From NCBI GenBank assembly GCA_023458995.1, contig JAEWVV010000034.1:1-15921 (forward strand): a stretch of 15,921 bases of DNA. The letters run 5' to 3'. The translations under genes and the position numbers were made by a program. Numbering within the stretch: the stretch's first letter is position 1; each line of letters starts with the position of its first letter. Source of the DNA: Bacillota bacterium. GTDB lineage: Bacteria > Bacillota_I > Bacilli_A > Acholeplasmatales > Acholeplasmataceae. The notes below the pieces were generated by a model. That model ran no database searches. It was not told where the DNA came from and saw only the letters and a list, made by a program, of their open reading frames with translations. This document shows, in pieces, positions 15,723-15,921 of this stretch.

Positions 15723-15780
15723 ACACATATCCATGTGTTTCTTTTTTTGATTTACAAAATCTTCAGGGCTTTGTTAAGCC
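15723..15780 (-). promoter_or_regulatory. Structured leader of the str operon (two hairpins)
   Basis: In the leader of about 110 nt upstream of rpsL, GGCTT and AAGCC (15767-15780) form a hairpin with an AACA loop. ACACAT and ATGTGT (15723-15738) form a second with a GGAT loop, ending about 20 nt before the start codon. Neither is followed by a T run long enough for an attenuator. They may be a ribosomal-protein control site; no known motif is recognised. Confidence 0.5.
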
Positions 15781-15806
15781 ATCGCTTTGTTTGCATGTTA
15801 TGCTTT

Positions 15807-15921
15807 TTATGCAGCGTGTTTATTATATAACGAATCAAGCATGAAGTCAACGATTTTAAGCGAAAAAAGTGCACTTGGAACAACTGGATGTGTGTTCACG
15901 TATTCAATAGAGTATTTTAAG
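15807..15921 (-). other. Possible 3' tail of an upstream reading frame
   Basis: A minus-strand frame is open from the right edge for 37 codons, ends in TAA at 15807-15809 and overlaps the rpsL promoter. The peptide (VNTHPVVPSALFSLKIV in its middle) has plausible composition but resembles nothing I recognise. An opening of this length occurs fairly often by chance, so coding is doubtful. Confidence 0.2.
15822..15850 (-). promoter_or_regulatory. Promoter of the str operon (rpsL-rpsG-fusA)
   Basis: TTGACT (15845-15850) and TATAAT (15822-15827) are separated by 17 bp on the minus strand, the closest match to the sigma-70/SigA consensus in the window. Transcription would begin near 15815. Confidence 0.92.

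Noticed and set aside
15702..15734. N-terminal extension of S12 from an ATG at 15734
   Set aside because: This ATG is inside a leader hairpin with no ribosome binding site, while the ATG at 15701 has AAAGGAG and gives the universal MPTI start.
1..15921. CRISPR arrays, insertion sequences, prophage or toxin-antitoxin genes
   Set aside because: No regularly spaced repeats, transposase or integrase motifs, or terminal inverted repeats were seen. The window is core chromosome, and its unusual content lies in fusions and regulatory overlaps.

Overview
The window is AT-rich chromosomal DNA dominated by core translation and replication genes. All protein genes but one (dps) lie on the minus strand. 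The proteins resemble low-GC Firmicutes or Mollicutes. UGA behaves as a stop: prfA and the protease gene both end in TGA exactly where the next gene starts, and tryptophan is encoded by TGG. That argues against Mycoplasma and Spiroplasma, which read UGA as Trp, and fits an Acholeplasma-like member of the Acholeplasmatales or a close low-GC relative. The gdpP-rplI fusion points the same way. The genus is an inference.

Layout from high to low coordinates, which is the direction of minus-strand transcription. The str operon comes first: a near-consensus promoter (15822-15850), a leader of about 110 nt with two hairpins, then rpsL, rpsG and fusA. tuf follows with its own promoter, which is overlaid by a palindrome, and ends at a strong terminator. 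Next is a three-gene unit of tatD, a trypsin-like lipoprotein protease and pncC, tightly spaced or overlapping. Then comes the rpsF-ssb-rpsR operon with an extended -10 promoter, a structured leader and a terminator. A separate promoter drives a single long ORF that joins the c-di-AMP phosphodiesterase GdpP to ribosomal protein bL9, followed 10 nt later by the replicative helicase dnaB. prfA and prmC (release factor 1 and its methyltransferase) overlap by 4 nt and end at a terminator. The 5' two thirds of typA/bipA, with its own promoter, runs off the left edge.

The only plus-strand gene is dps. It diverges from prfA and converges on dnaB across two back-to-back hairpin terminators.

The most notable point is the gdpP-rplI ORF. 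The Gly-Gly-Gly-Gly linker between the two modules is encoded by a full Shine-Dalgarno sequence, and the first residue of bL9 is a GTG codon at ideal spacing. The locus therefore looks able to make both a membrane-anchored GdpP-bL9 fusion and free bL9. Other points are RF1 terminating on UGA, palindromes over the tuf and gdpP promoters, a PerR-like site at dps, and an extended basic tail on S12. I saw no CRISPR array, insertion sequence, phage gene, tRNA or rRNA. No stretch over 300 bases lacks a gene.
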